A DNA stretch of 44,254 nucleotides from Acuticoccus mangrovi (lineage in GTDB: Bacteria > Pseudomonadota > Alphaproteobacteria > Rhizobiales > Amorphaceae): positions 1-44,254 of the forward strand of contig NZ_JAEKJA010000014.1 in NCBI RefSeq assembly GCF_016411865.1, written 5' to 3'. Below are positions 8,694-16,751 of this stretch, one piece after another (position 1 is the first letter of the stretch; each line of letters opens with the position of its first letter). The notes under the pieces were generated by a model, which was not told where the DNA came from, ran no database searches, and saw only the letters and a list, made by a program, of their open reading frames with translations. The position numbers and the translations under genes were made by a program.

Positions 8694-9998
8694 TCATCGG
8701 CCCCGTCGGCGGATCTTGTAGTGGTGGCTGAGGTCGATCCGGTCGCGCAGCGAGAACCACGCCATCGCCAGGTGGGCGAGCGGGGTCATGAAGCGCTTGC
8801 CGCCGGGAAAGGGCGGCACGGGGAAGTGGGCGAACACGTCGAGCTTCTCCTCGTCGCCGCGGATCGCGTCGGCGATCACCTTGCCGGCGAAGGCCGCGAG
8901 CCCCACCCCCTGGCCGGAGTAGCCGGCGGCGACGTAGAGCCCCGGCTCCAGCCGCCGCACCATGGGGCAGCGGGTGCGGGTGATGCCGAGCGTGCCCGAC
9001 CAGGCGGCGGCGATCGGGACGTCCTTCAGCTGCGGATAGACCTCGAGAAGATAGGGGCGGACGAAGGCGGCGACGTCGCCCGGCGGAGGCCCGTAGCTCT
9101 CGCCGCCGCCGAAGATCATCCGCCCCTCGGTGTCCTCGCGGAAATAGCGCACCACGCGGCGCGAGTCGGCGACGGCCTCGCCGCCCGCAATGAGCGGCGC
9201 GGTGAGCGGCTCGGTCGCGGCGATGTGGTTGACGAGGGGCATGATGCACCGCTCCACCCGTGGCTCCAGCCCGTCGAGATAGCCGTTGCCGGCGAGGAGG
9301 ACGGCGCCGACGTGGATGTCGTGCGGCCCCTCGTCGGCCGGCGTGAGGGTGACGCGCCATCCGCCCGCCTCGGCCGTGTAGTCGCTGGCGCGGGTGTTGG
9401 GAAAGAGGCGCGCGCCGCGATCCGCGGCGGCGACGGCGAGGCCGGTCGCGAAGGCGAGCGGGTTGAGCTGCCCGCCCGTCGCGTCGCGCACCCCGCCGAG
9501 ATAGCGATCCGAGCCGATCGCCGCCGCAAGCTCCCCACGCGACAGGATCTCCGTCTCGACGCCGTAGCGCTCGTTGAGGTGGTCGGCGTAGTGGCGCGTG
9601 TCGTCGAAGGCGGCGCTGGTGTGGGCGGCGTCGATGAGGCCGGGGCGGAAGCCGCAGTCGACGTCGAGCTCGGTGCGCAGCGTGTGGACGAGGGCGACCG
9701 CCTCCTCGCCCAGCGCCCAGAGCTCGTCGGCGATCTCCTCGCCGAGCCGTTCGGTGAGCCAGATCTGATCCTGCCGGTGACCCGGATGGAGCTGGCCGCC
9801 GTTGCGCCCGGAGGCCCCGTCGCCGAGCTCGCCGGCATCGACGAGCACCACCTTGCGGTCGGCGCGGGCGAGATGGAGAGCCGCCGACAGACCCGTCAGA
9901 CCGCCGCCGATCACCAGCGCGTCCGCCCGCTCGGGCAGATGCGAGGGAAGGGGGGGCGGCTCCTGCGCCACGTCCTGGGCGTATATCGTGTCCGACAA
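8694..9998 (-). CDS. puuB: FAD-dependent oxidoreductase, gamma-glutamylputrescine oxidase-like (PuuB)
   Basis: Flavoprotein of the DAO/GlyOx superfamily, 434 residues. The N-terminal dinucleotide-binding motif is IGGGLTGLSAALHLA; GASGRNGGQ, typical of PuuB/YgaF-like amine oxidases, follows near residue 65. GYSGQGVGLAAFAGK near residue 385 is the C-terminal FAD contact. The start is a TTG (MSDTIYAQ) with GGAG 7 bases upstream. It follows a PuuA-like ligase on the same strand after 53 bases; in the Puu route PuuA glutamylates putrescine and PuuB oxidises the product to the aldehyde. The PuuC dehydrogenase and PuuD hydrolase steps are not adjacent. Another secondary-amine substrate is possible. 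Confidence 0.8.
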   Translation of the reverse strand: MSDTIYAQDVAQEPPPLPSHLPERADALVIGGGLTGLSAALHLARADRKVVLVDAGELGDGASGRNGGQLHPGHRQDQIWLTERLGEEIADELWALGEEAVALVHTLRTELDVDCGFRPGLIDAAHTSAAFDDTRHYADHLNERYGVETEILSRGELAAAIGSDRYLGGVRDATGGQLNPLAFATGLAVAAADRGARLFPNTRASDYTAEAGGWRVTLTPADEGPHDIHVGAVLLAGNGYLDGLEPRVERCIMPLVNHIAATEPLTAPLIAGGEAVADSRRVVRYFREDTEGRMIFGGGESYGPPPGDVAAFVRPYLLEVYPQLKDVPIAAAWSGTLGITRTRCPMVRRLEPGLYVAAGYSGQGVGLAAFAGKVIADAIRGDEEKLDVFAHFPVPPFPGGKRFMTPLAHLAMAWFSLRDRIDLSHHYKIRRRGR

Positions 9999-10051
9999 GG
10001 GGCGGCTCCGCGTCTGCGTCCTTCGGACGTATCAGCAGAACCGCCGCCCAG

Positions 10052-11458
10052 CTAGACGTTGAGGAGCAGATACTCCCGCTCCCACGGGCTGATCACCCGC
10101 ATGAACGTCTCGTACTCCGCCTGCTTGATCGCCCGGAAGGTGGACACGAACGACTTGCCGAAGATGTCGGTGAGCGGCTCGCACTCCTCGAACAGCGTCA
10201 CCGCCTCGAGGAGGCCGCGGGGGAGACCGAACGGCATGTCGCGCGCCGAGCCTTCGATGGGGTCGTCGGGATGGCCGCCCTCTTCGAGCCCCAGAAGACC
10301 GCAGGCGAGCGAGGCGGCGATGGCGAGATAGGGGTTGGCGTCGGACGAGGGAATGCGGTTCTCGACGCGCCGCGCATCGGGCGGGCCGTGCGGCACGCGC
10401 AGCCCCACGGTGCGGTTGTCGTAGCCCCAGTGCACGTTGGTGGGACTCGCCGAGTAGCGCTCCAGCCGGCGGTAGGAGTTCACGTAGGGGGCGAGGATGC
10501 ACATCACTGCCGGCAGATAGCGCTGGTGGCCGTAGATGAAGGAGAAGAAGTCCTTGGTCGGGTCGCCGCTCTCGGTGGAGAAGATCGAGCGGCCGGTCTC
10601 GCTGTCGACCACCGAGGCGTGGATGTGCATCGCCGAGCCGGGCTCGTTCGACATCGGCTTCGCCATGAAGGTGGCGTACATCTTGTGGCGCAGCGCCGCC
10701 TCGCGGATGGTGCGCTTGAACAGGAACACCTGGTCGGCGAGGTCGACCGGGTCGCCGTGCAGGAGGTTGATCTCCATCTGCGCGGCGCCCTCCTCATGGA
10801 TGAGGGTGTCGATCTCGAGGCCCTGCGCCTCCGAATAGTCGTAGATGTCGTCGAAGAGGTCGTCGAACTCGTTGACGGCGGCGATGGAGAAGGACTGGCG
10901 GCCGATCTCGGGCCGGCCGGAGCGGCCGATGGGCGGCTCGAGCGGATAGTCGGGGTCGGTGTTGGGCTTGACGAGGTAGAACTCGATCTCCGGCGCCACC
11001 ACCGGGCGCAGGCCCTTGCGCTCGTAGAGCTCCATGACGCGCTTCAGGACCTGGCGCGGGGCGTGGTCGACCGGCCGGCCGTCCTTGTAGCGGGCGTCGT
11101 GGATGAGCTGGGCGGCAGGGTCGGAGGCCCACGGCACGATGGCGAGGGTGCCGTAGTCGGGATCGAAGATCAGGTCGCCGTCGGTCGGGTCGTGGGAGAA
11201 CTGCTCGTCCTCCTCCGGATAGTCGCCGGCGATGGTCTGGCTGAAGATCGACGTCGGCATGGTGATCGATGGCGAGCGGGCGAACTTCTCCGTCGGCATC
11301 AGCTTGCCGCGGGCGACGCCGGCCTGATCGGGCACGATGCACTCCACGTCCTGGATGCCGCGCCGTTTCAGCCATTCGACGGCTTCCATGTGGTCGGTCA
11401 CGCCGCGCGCTTTCGGCTCGGCGGATTCGGAGGGCGTCTGCGGGGAGGATTGGTCCAC
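10052..11458 (-). CDS. puuA: Glutamine synthetase family, gamma-glutamylputrescine synthetase-like (PuuA)
   Basis: ATP-dependent gamma-glutamyl ligase of the glutamine synthetase fold, 468 residues. Key pieces are the metal-binding APEIEFYL near residue 155, the catalytic-core MHIHASVVDSETG near residue 290 and the ATP/glutamate-binding stretch ending VENRIPSSDANPYLA. The N-terminal DVECIVPDQAGVARGK wording is that of the PuuA/SpuI group rather than GlnA. No adenylylation-site tyrosine motif of GlnA is visible. The start is uncertain: GTG at 11458 lacks an SD, and an ATG 23 codons inside is an alternative. It is paired with the PuuB-like oxidase downstream, consistent with polyamine use as a nitrogen source. 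Confidence 0.85.
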   Translation of the reverse strand: MDQSSPQTPSESAEPKARGVTDHMEAVEWLKRRGIQDVECIVPDQAGVARGKLMPTEKFARSPSITMPTSIFSQTIAGDYPEEDEQFSHDPTDGDLIFDPDYGTLAIVPWASDPAAQLIHDARYKDGRPVDHAPRQVLKRVMELYERKGLRPVVAPEIEFYLVKPNTDPDYPLEPPIGRSGRPEIGRQSFSIAAVNEFDDLFDDIYDYSEAQGLEIDTLIHEEGAAQMEINLLHGDPVDLADQVFLFKRTIREAALRHKMYATFMAKPMSNEPGSAMHIHASVVDSETGRSIFSTESGDPTKDFFSFIYGHQRYLPAVMCILAPYVNSYRRLERYSASPTNVHWGYDNRTVGLRVPHGPPDARRVENRIPSSDANPYLAIAASLACGLLGLEEGGHPDDPIEGSARDMPFGLPRGLLEAVTLFEECEPLTDIFGKSFVSTFRAIKQAEYETFMRVISPWEREYLLLNV

Positions 11459-11828
11459 GTTGTGCAGCCTGACGGAGTTTCATCGGGGCCGCCCGAGGCC
11501 GGCCTCAGGCGACTCCCTTTCAACAAGGCGCGCCCTGGGTGCCGCTGTCAACCAGGGGGGCGGCGCCATTTTGCAGCCGCACGGTGGCCACCCGGGCGCG
11601 GGTCGAGGGAAATCCCCAGCCGGTGCGGGCCGACGCTCGCCCGAACCTCGCCTAAGAATTGCCTCAACTTTCTCGGAACGAATTGCGAGCCCAATCAATT
11701 TACATCCCGCGACACGAAGTTAGGTTTGCCCAGTGCGCATGTATGACACCCATGACGGGGTTGAACGTTGTCACTGCGGCAGTCGATCGGATCTTCGTTA
11801 CTGTCACAGGATATGAAAAGGCTTCGCC
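11459..11828. promoter_or_regulatory. Divergent intergenic region, puuA / PRC-barrel gene
   Basis: A 370-base gap between divergently transcribed genes, with an AT-richer stretch (about 11650-11820) that stands out from the surrounding GC. Both promoters must lie here. I see GGAAC at 11675-11679, but no CGTT-type box 16-17 bases after it, so a general-stress (EcfG) promoter is not supported. No long palindrome and no ORF with convincing codon use was found. Confidence 0.45.
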
Positions 11829-12578
11829 ATGTCTAACAAGTCCAACATCTGGCTCGCCACCGTGTCTTCGCTCGTGCTGCTGGCTTCTCCCGTTCTGGCG
11901 GACGATGCCAACGTGACCATCGTCAAGCCGGACGGTCCTGCCGAGCAGGCGGGCGAAGCGGTGGACAATGCTGCGGCCGCGACGGCCGATACCGTCAGCG
12001 ACGCCGCCGACGCGACCGCCGATGCGACGGGCGACGCGGTGCAGGCGACCGAGCACGCCGCCAAGAACGCGGCCGATGCCGCTGAGAACGCCGCCGACCA
12101 CGCGGAAGTTGCCGCCGAGAATGCCGCGACCAACGCCGAGAAGGCGATGGACAGCGCCGCGACCAGCACCACGGCCTCGATGGAGAGCGCCGACGAGGCT
12201 GAAATCGCCGAGGGCACCCCGGTCGAGGGTCAGATCTTCGAGCAGAGCCCCGATACCTTCCTCGCCTCGACGCTGCTCGATACCGTCGTGATGAACGCCT
12301 CGGACGAGAAGATCGGCGACATCAACGACATGGTCATCACCGCCGACGGTCAGGTGTCGGGCGTCGTCATCGGCGTGGGTGGCTTCCTCGGCATCGGCGA
12401 GAAGGATGTCGCCATCGAGTTGTCGCGTCTCGACATCTCCGAGGACGAGGATGGCGATCTCGTGTTCATGCTCGACGCCACCGAGGAGGAGCTGAAGGCC
12501 GCGCCGGAGTTCATGACCCAGGAGGACGTGGCCGCGAACGACGCCGCGACGGCGCCGGCCGCCCCCGTCTCCAACTGA
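11829..12578 (+). CDS. Secreted Ala-rich PRC-barrel protein
   Basis: A 249-residue exported protein. Residues 1-24 form a Sec signal peptide (ending VLA-DD). Residues about 40-120 are an Ala/Asp/Glu/Asn-rich stretch of short heptad- or undecad-like units (AADAAENAADHAE, AAENAATNAEKA), predicted as a long amphipathic helix. Residues about 145-220 form a PRC-barrel-like domain (MNASDEKIGDINDMVIT, GVVIGVGGFLGIGEKDVAI). The tail is Ala/Pro-rich. PRC-barrel envelope proteins are common and often stress-induced in alphaproteobacteria. It is monocistronic, with a strong terminator 24 bases after the stop. The exact role is unknown; I infer an envelope-stabilising part. Confidence 0.85.
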   Translation: MSNKSNIWLATVSSLVLLASPVLADDANVTIVKPDGPAEQAGEAVDNAAAATADTVSDAADATADATGDAVQATEHAAKNAADAAENAADHAEVAAENAATNAEKAMDSAATSTTASMESADEAEIAEGTPVEGQIFEQSPDTFLASTLLDTVVMNASDEKIGDINDMVITADGQVSGVVIGVGGFLGIGEKDVAIELSRLDISEDEDGDLVFMLDATEEELKAAPEFMTQEDVAANDAATAPAAPVSN

Positions 12579-12601
12579 TCGCCGCGACCTTGCAAGCGAG
12601 G

Positions 12602-12628
12602 AAAGGGCTGCTTCGGCAGCCCTTTTTT
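12602..12628 (+). terminator. Intrinsic terminator with UUCG tetraloop
   Basis: A perfect 10-base stem (12602-12611 with 12616-12625) closes a C-UUCG-G tetraloop, and the T-run extends to 12628. It sits 24 bases past the PRC-barrel stop. The 5' A-run also makes it usable on the opposite strand for the convergent sulfotransferase gene, which ends at 12635. Confidence 0.95.
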
Positions 12629-12634
12629 CGTGCC

Positions 12635-13285
12635 TCAGGCGCTCTTGACCTCTCGGCCACCGAAATAGCGTGGATCGCCGTTCATCACCGTCGCGCCGAG
12701 GGGCGCGGCGGCCGCCGCGCCGAGCGGGACGTCGCAGAAGCGCGCGACGGCGGCCACGGTTTCGGCCGGGTGCTGCAGCGTCTTCTCGTAGGAGAGGAGG
12801 AGAGCGGGGGCGTTGAGGCCGGCGAGCTGGCGGCAGATGCGCAGATTGCCGCGCGCCGCCGCCTCCATGTTCTCGAGGAGATCGACGTCGGCGACGAGGG
12901 CGTTGCGCGCGGCGACGGCGACGGGGTCGCGCATCACCACGATCCAGCGCGGCGCCCGCATGACGGCCGAGAAGTCGGCGATGTGGTTGCGCAGCTTCGG
13001 CGACTTCAGCGTCCAGCGCGGATGGGCCGCGTCGGCGCGGCGGCACAGGGCGGCGAAACCCGCGACATCGCGGGCGAGGACGAGGGTGTTGACCTCGGGG
13101 CTTTCGAGCACGTCCTCGCCCACGGGCACGCCAGTCGGCAGGCCGAGGGCGGCGAGGATGCGTGCCACCATGGTGGTGCCGGACCGACCGACGCCGGTCA
13201 CCGCGATGGTGGCCTCGGCCGCGCACGGGGCGGCGTTCAGAACGCCGACGCCGAGATTGGGCGGCCCGGATCGCGCCTCGCTCAC
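12635..13285 (-). CDS. Small sulfotransferase-family protein
   Basis: A 216-residue P-loop protein like PAPS-dependent sulfotransferases. VTGVGRSGTTMVARIL near residue 20 matches the 5'-phosphosulfate-binding loop. WIVVMRDPVAVAARN near residue 110 matches the 3'-phosphate-binding Arg/Ser region, although the usual Ser is replaced. It is shorter than most family members (250-300). The start is the GTG at 13285, which overlaps the MscS stop as GTGA, so it is translationally coupled to the channel gene. The much longer open frame upstream is a shadow of the mscS gene. The acceptor is unknown. Confidence 0.75.
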   Translation of the reverse strand: MSEARSGPPNLGVGVLNAAPCAAEATIAVTGVGRSGTTMVARILAALGLPTGVPVGEDVLESPEVNTLVLARDVAGFAALCRRADAAHPRWTLKSPKLRNHIADFSAVMRAPRWIVVMRDPVAVAARNALVADVDLLENMEAAARGNLRICRQLAGLNAPALLLSYEKTLQHPAETVAAVARFCDVPLGAAAAAPLGATVMNGDPRYFGGREVKSA

Positions 13286-14160
13286 GCCGTCTCGGTGCCC
13301 GCCGCCGTGTCGGGCGCCGTTTCTGAGGCCGGTGGCGTCGGCATGATGATTTGACGATGCGGGTAGGGGATCGACATCCCCTTCGCTTCGATCTCCTCTT
13401 TCGCGGTCTTGGTGAGGAGACGCTTCAGCGGCCAGTAGTCGGACGCGGGCACCCAGATCCGCAGCGTCAGGTCGACCGAGGATTCGCCCATGCCGCTGAC
13501 GAAGGCGTCGGGCGCGGGCTCGGCCAGCACCTTGGGGTTCTCCGTCGCGATGGCGCGCAGCGTCTCGAGCGCGGTGTCGATCGGATCGCCGTAGTCGATG
13601 CTCACCTCGATATCGAGGAGACGTGTCGAATAGACCGAATAGTTGGTCACCGTGGCGTTCCACACCTGCGCGTTGGGCATCAGCTTCTGCACGTTGTCGT
13701 AGGTGGCGAGCTCGGTGAGGAAGAGGTTGATCGACTTCACCGTGCCCGCCTCGCCCGAGACCTCGATGTAGTCGCCGATCTTGAAGGGGCGCATGACGAT
13801 GATCATCACCCCCGCCGCGAGCGAGCTGAGCGAGCCTTGCAGCGCGAGGCCCACGGCGAGGGAGGCGGCGCCGAGAACGGCGATGAGGCTCGCCGTCTGC
13901 ACCCCCATGAGGTTGAGCGCCACGATGAGGAGGATCGCCAGGAAGCCGTAGTAGGCGAGGCTGGCGAGAAAGCTCTCCACGATCGGGTCGACGTGGCTGG
14001 TGCGCGAAAGATAGGCGGCCAGCGCGCGTTTCAGCATGCGCGACAGCCAGAAGCCGATGATCAGGATGAGGATGCCGACGAGGATGTTGATCCCCTGGAC
14101 CGTCATCCAGGCATAGATGCCGTCGAGGAAAGCGCGGCCTTCGTGTTCGATCTGTTCCAT
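13282..14160 (-). CDS. Small-conductance mechanosensitive channel (MscS family)
   Basis: Inner-membrane channel that opens under membrane tension to release osmolytes. It has 292 residues: three transmembrane segments at about 20-42, 65-85 and 88-115, then the MscS beta domain and C-terminal alpha/beta domain. TM3 carries the Gly/Ala packing pattern (AVLGAASLAVGLALQGSLSSLAAG) of the pore helix, and MRPFKIGDYIEV follows as the family signature. The C-terminus is a Pro/Thr/Glu-rich tail. The ATG at 14160 gives E. coli MscS-like length (286). It is coupled to the sulfotransferase gene by a GTGA overlap. Confidence 0.93.
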   Translation of the reverse strand: MEQIEHEGRAFLDGIYAWMTVQGINILVGILILIIGFWLSRMLKRALAAYLSRTSHVDPIVESFLASLAYYGFLAILLIVALNLMGVQTASLIAVLGAASLAVGLALQGSLSSLAAGVMIIVMRPFKIGDYIEVSGEAGTVKSINLFLTELATYDNVQKLMPNAQVWNATVTNYSVYSTRLLDIEVSIDYGDPIDTALETLRAIATENPKVLAEPAPDAFVSGMGESSVDLTLRIWVPASDYWPLKRLLTKTAKEEIEAKGMSIPYPHRQIIMPTPPASETAPDTAAGTETA

Positions 14161-14270
14161 CGGTGCCCCGTGCGACGTTCGGCGCCTCGTGGCGTCGGCG
14201 CCATCGTCGCATCTGCCGCCACGTCGCGTCGAGCCCCGTGGCGGCAGTCGGTGAGGCGGTTCCGCTCGGA

Positions 14271-14306
14271 TCTAGTGGTTCGACCCTAATGGATCGAACC
14301 ACTAGA
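14271..14306. repeat. 13-base perfect palindrome between amidase and mscS genes
   Basis: Bases 14271-14283 and 14294-14306 are perfect reverse complements around a 10-base loop. With the adjacent 14319-14400 structure it fills the 240-base gap between the amidase stop and the mscS start. It is AT-richer than its surroundings. Its nature is uncertain: operator, mRNA structure or a copy of a dispersed palindrome. Confidence 0.7.
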
Positions 14307-14318
14307 TTCTTTGTCGAT

Positions 14319-14400
14319 GGATCAACTTGTCCAAACATTTGAGCAGCTGAGCCTTGGGCGTTCGTCTCTGCCCGACGGACTCAAATGTTTGGGCCGATCC
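14319..14400. repeat. Second nested palindrome next to the amidase stop
   Basis: The 13-base arms 14331-14343 and 14380-14392 are perfect reverse complements with a 36-base spacer. An outer GGATC/GATCC pair (14319-14323, 14396-14400) extends the structure, and the spacer holds a short GGGC/GCCC pair. It ends one base before the amidase stop codon at 14402, so it lies at the 3' end of the long transporter-hydrolase operon and may terminate it or protect its mRNA. There is no U-tract. Confidence 0.65.
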
Positions 14401-14401
14401 G

Positions 14402-15736
14402 CTAGAGCGAAGGCGGTGTCGGGAAGGGGCCGCGCACGCTCTCGAAGGCCTCGCCGATGCGCAGCGCCAGCGGGTCGTCGAAGCGGCGGGTGAGGATCTG
14501 CAGCGCGGTGGGGACACCCTCGGCGGTGAGGCCGATCGGCACCGACAGGCCGCACAGGGCGAGATAGTTGCCCATCCGCGTGTAGAGCGAGACGCTGTAG
14601 TCGTCCTCGTTCACCTTGGTGTGGGGCATCGCGGTGATCGGGGCGGTGGGCAGCACCACGGCGTCGAGGTGGTCGATCGCGGCGAGGAAGTCGTTGATGT
14701 CCGTCACCTGCCGGCGCTGGGCGAGCACGCGGTCGCGCGCGGTGAAGCTCTTGCCCTGGAGGATGCGGGTGCGCGTCGTGTCGTTGAGCGGGGCTTCGTT
14801 GCTCTCGGCCATGTCGGCGTGGAAGGCGTAGGCATCGGTGGCGATGATCACCGTCGCCCGCCGCTGATATTCGAGCATCGGGTGGGGGAGTTCGATGGGC
14901 ACCACCGTCACCCCCGCGGCCTCGAGGAGGGCGACGGACTTTTCAAAGTCCGCCCGCACCTCGGGGGAAGCATCCTCGAGCATCGTGTCGGACAGGCGGC
15001 CGACGCGCAGGCCGGCGCCGCCCCGGTCGAGCTCGGCGAAGGGGTCCTTGCGGGCGATCCCCACGGTCGAGGGGTCGTCACGGTCTTCGCCCTGCATGAC
15101 ATCGAGCATCTCGGCGGCGCGGCGCACGGTGTCGGTGAGCGGGCCGATGGAATCGAAGGTGTCGGAGAGCGGCACGACGCCGGCCCGGCTGACGAGGCCG
15201 ATGGAGGTCTTGAGGCCGACGCAGCCGCACATCGCCGCCGGGATGCGCACCGAGCCGCCGGTGTCGGTGCCGAGACCGGCCGGCACGATGCCGCCGCCCA
15301 CCGCGGCGCCCGTGCCGGAGGAGGAGCCGCCGGTGGTGTGCGATTCGTCGGGCTTCCACGGGTTGCGCGGGTGGCCGGTGTTGGCGTTGGTGCCCCAGCC
15401 GCCGAAGGCATATTCCACCGTGTTCACCTTCGCGACGACCACGGCGCCGGCGGCGCGCAGCTTCTTCACCACGAAGGCGTCACTCTTCGCGCGCGTCGCC
15501 CCGGCGCGGGTGGCCGAGCCCGCGAGCGTCGGCACGCCGGCGACGTCGATGATGTCCTTCACCACCACCGGCACGCCGTGGAGGGGGCCGAGATCGACGC
15601 CCGCGGCGGCGAGGGCATCGAGATGTCGGGCCTCCTCCATCGCGGTGTCGCCCATGATCCGGGTGAAGGCGTGAAGGCGCGGCTCGGCCGCTTCGCAGGC
15701 GGCGACGGTCTTGGCGACGACGTCGGAGTGGCTCAT
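14402..15736 (-). CDS. Amidase signature family hydrolase
   Basis: Cytosolic amide hydrolase of 444 residues with the complete Ser-cisSer-Lys triad: Lys60 in VVVKDIIDV, cis-Ser138 in GGSSSG, and nucleophile Ser162 in GTDTGGSVRIP. Positions follow the spacing known from malonamidase E2. GatB and GatC are not nearby, so it is a catabolic amidase rather than GatA. It is the last gene of the SBP-permease-ATPase-asparaginase operon, 9 bases after the asparaginase-family gene, which suggests that it acts on an amide imported by that transporter or on its breakdown product. The substrate cannot be predicted. Confidence 0.88.
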   Translation of the reverse strand: MSHSDVVAKTVAACEAAEPRLHAFTRIMGDTAMEEARHLDALAAAGVDLGPLHGVPVVVKDIIDVAGVPTLAGSATRAGATRAKSDAFVVKKLRAAGAVVVAKVNTVEYAFGGWGTNANTGHPRNPWKPDESHTTGGSSSGTGAAVGGGIVPAGLGTDTGGSVRIPAAMCGCVGLKTSIGLVSRAGVVPLSDTFDSIGPLTDTVRRAAEMLDVMQGEDRDDPSTVGIARKDPFAELDRGGAGLRVGRLSDTMLEDASPEVRADFEKSVALLEAAGVTVVPIELPHPMLEYQRRATVIIATDAYAFHADMAESNEAPLNDTTRTRILQGKSFTARDRVLAQRRQVTDINDFLAAIDHLDAVVLPTAPITAMPHTKVNEDDYSVSLYTRMGNYLALCGLSVPIGLTAEGVPTALQILTRRFDDPLALRIGEAFESVRGPFPTPPSL

Positions 15737-15745
15737 CTTTCGGTC

Positions 15746-16741
15746 CTAGTAGGTGGCGAAGAGATCGGCGATGGCCTCGGGATCGGAGGTCTTCGTGAGG
15801 GCGAGAGCGAGGAGAATGCGCGCCTTCTGCGGATTGAGGTTGTCGCCGCCGATGAGGCCGGCCTCGCGCTGGCGGGTCACGATGGCGGCCCGGCCGCTCC
15901 CCGTGCGCGAGGACTGCACCACGGTGACGCCGGCCTTCACCGCCTCGGCGAGCGCCTCATGCTCGGCGGGCGGCACGAAGCCGGGGCCGAAGCCGGCGCT
16001 GACGATGCCCTTCGCGCCCGCTGCCACGAAGGCGCGCACCGCCGTGCCGTCGCACCCGGCATAGGCGTAGGAGACGTCGACGCGCGGCACCTTCTTCAGG
16101 GCCTCGATGTCGAACGGGCCGTTCGGCGCACCGGGACGCATCGGCCTGCGGTAGAAGCTGATGCGGTCGGCGTCGGCGTGGCCGAGGGCGCCGAAGTCCG
16201 GCGTACGGAAGGTCTGCATGCGCCAGGTGGAGGTCTTCGTCACCTCTCTGGCGCACTGGATCTCGTCGTTGAGGAGGGTGAGGACGCCCATCCCGCGCGC
16301 CTCCTGCGAGGCGGCGACGCGCACGGCGTTGGCAAAGTTCATCGCCCCGTCGGTGGAAAGGCCCGAGGCCGGCCGCTGGGCGCCGGTGAGAACGATCGGC
16401 ACCTCCGTCTTCGCCGTGAGGTTCAGCGCGTAGGCCGTCTCCTCGAGGGTCGCCGTGCCGTGGAGGATCACCACGCCGGCGACCTCCGGATCGGCCGTCA
16501 CCGCGTCGATGCGCTCCAGGATCATCACGTACTCGTCGAACGCGATGGCGGTGGAGGGCATCGGCGGGAAAGAGATCGGCACGAGGTCGGCGAGCGTCGC
16601 GACGTCGGCGAAGAACTCCACCATCTCGGCGGCGTTCATCATCTTGCCGAGGGTGATGTAGTCCTGGATGTCGAAGGGGTTGCGGCCGATCGAGGAGATC
16701 GTGCCGCCGGTGCCGATCACGGCAATCTTCTTCTTGCTCAT
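15746..16741 (-). CDS. Asparaginase/glutaminase-family hydrolase with altered substrate site
   Basis: Type II-like asparaginase fold, 331 residues, without a signal peptide, so cytosolic. The first catalytic threonine is in GTGGTISS (residues 10-17). The second motif reads HGTATLEET: Thr96 is kept, but the Asp that normally follows it and holds the substrate amino group is Ala97. The partner Lys (VTKTSTWRMQTF, Lys169) is present. The start is the ATG at 16741 (MSKKKIAV); a longer frame upstream is a shadow of the ATPase gene that ends 10 bases earlier. The T-A change suggests a substrate lacking a free alpha-amino group. Cotranscribed with the importer and amidase. Confidence 0.85.
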   Translation of the reverse strand: MSKKKIAVIGTGGTISSIGRNPFDIQDYITLGKMMNAAEMVEFFADVATLADLVPISFPPMPSTAIAFDEYVMILERIDAVTADPEVAGVVILHGTATLEETAYALNLTAKTEVPIVLTGAQRPASGLSTDGAMNFANAVRVAASQEARGMGVLTLLNDEIQCAREVTKTSTWRMQTFRTPDFGALGHADADRISFYRRPMRPGAPNGPFDIEALKKVPRVDVSYAYAGCDGTAVRAFVAAGAKGIVSAGFGPGFVPPAEHEALAEAVKAGVTVVQSSRTGSGRAAIVTRQREAGLIGGDNLNPQKARILLALALTKTSDPEAIADLFATY

Positions 16742-16751
16742 CGGGTGCGTC

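Noticed and set aside
11675-11700. EcfG general-stress promoter before the PRC-barrel gene
   Set aside because: GGAAC is present, but no CGTT-like -10 box lies 16-17 bases downstream.
12635-14338. A single 567-residue protein including the sulfotransferase
   Set aside because: The part upstream of 13285 is out of frame with, and opposite in coding sense to, the clear mscS gene; it is Arg/His-rich shadow sequence.
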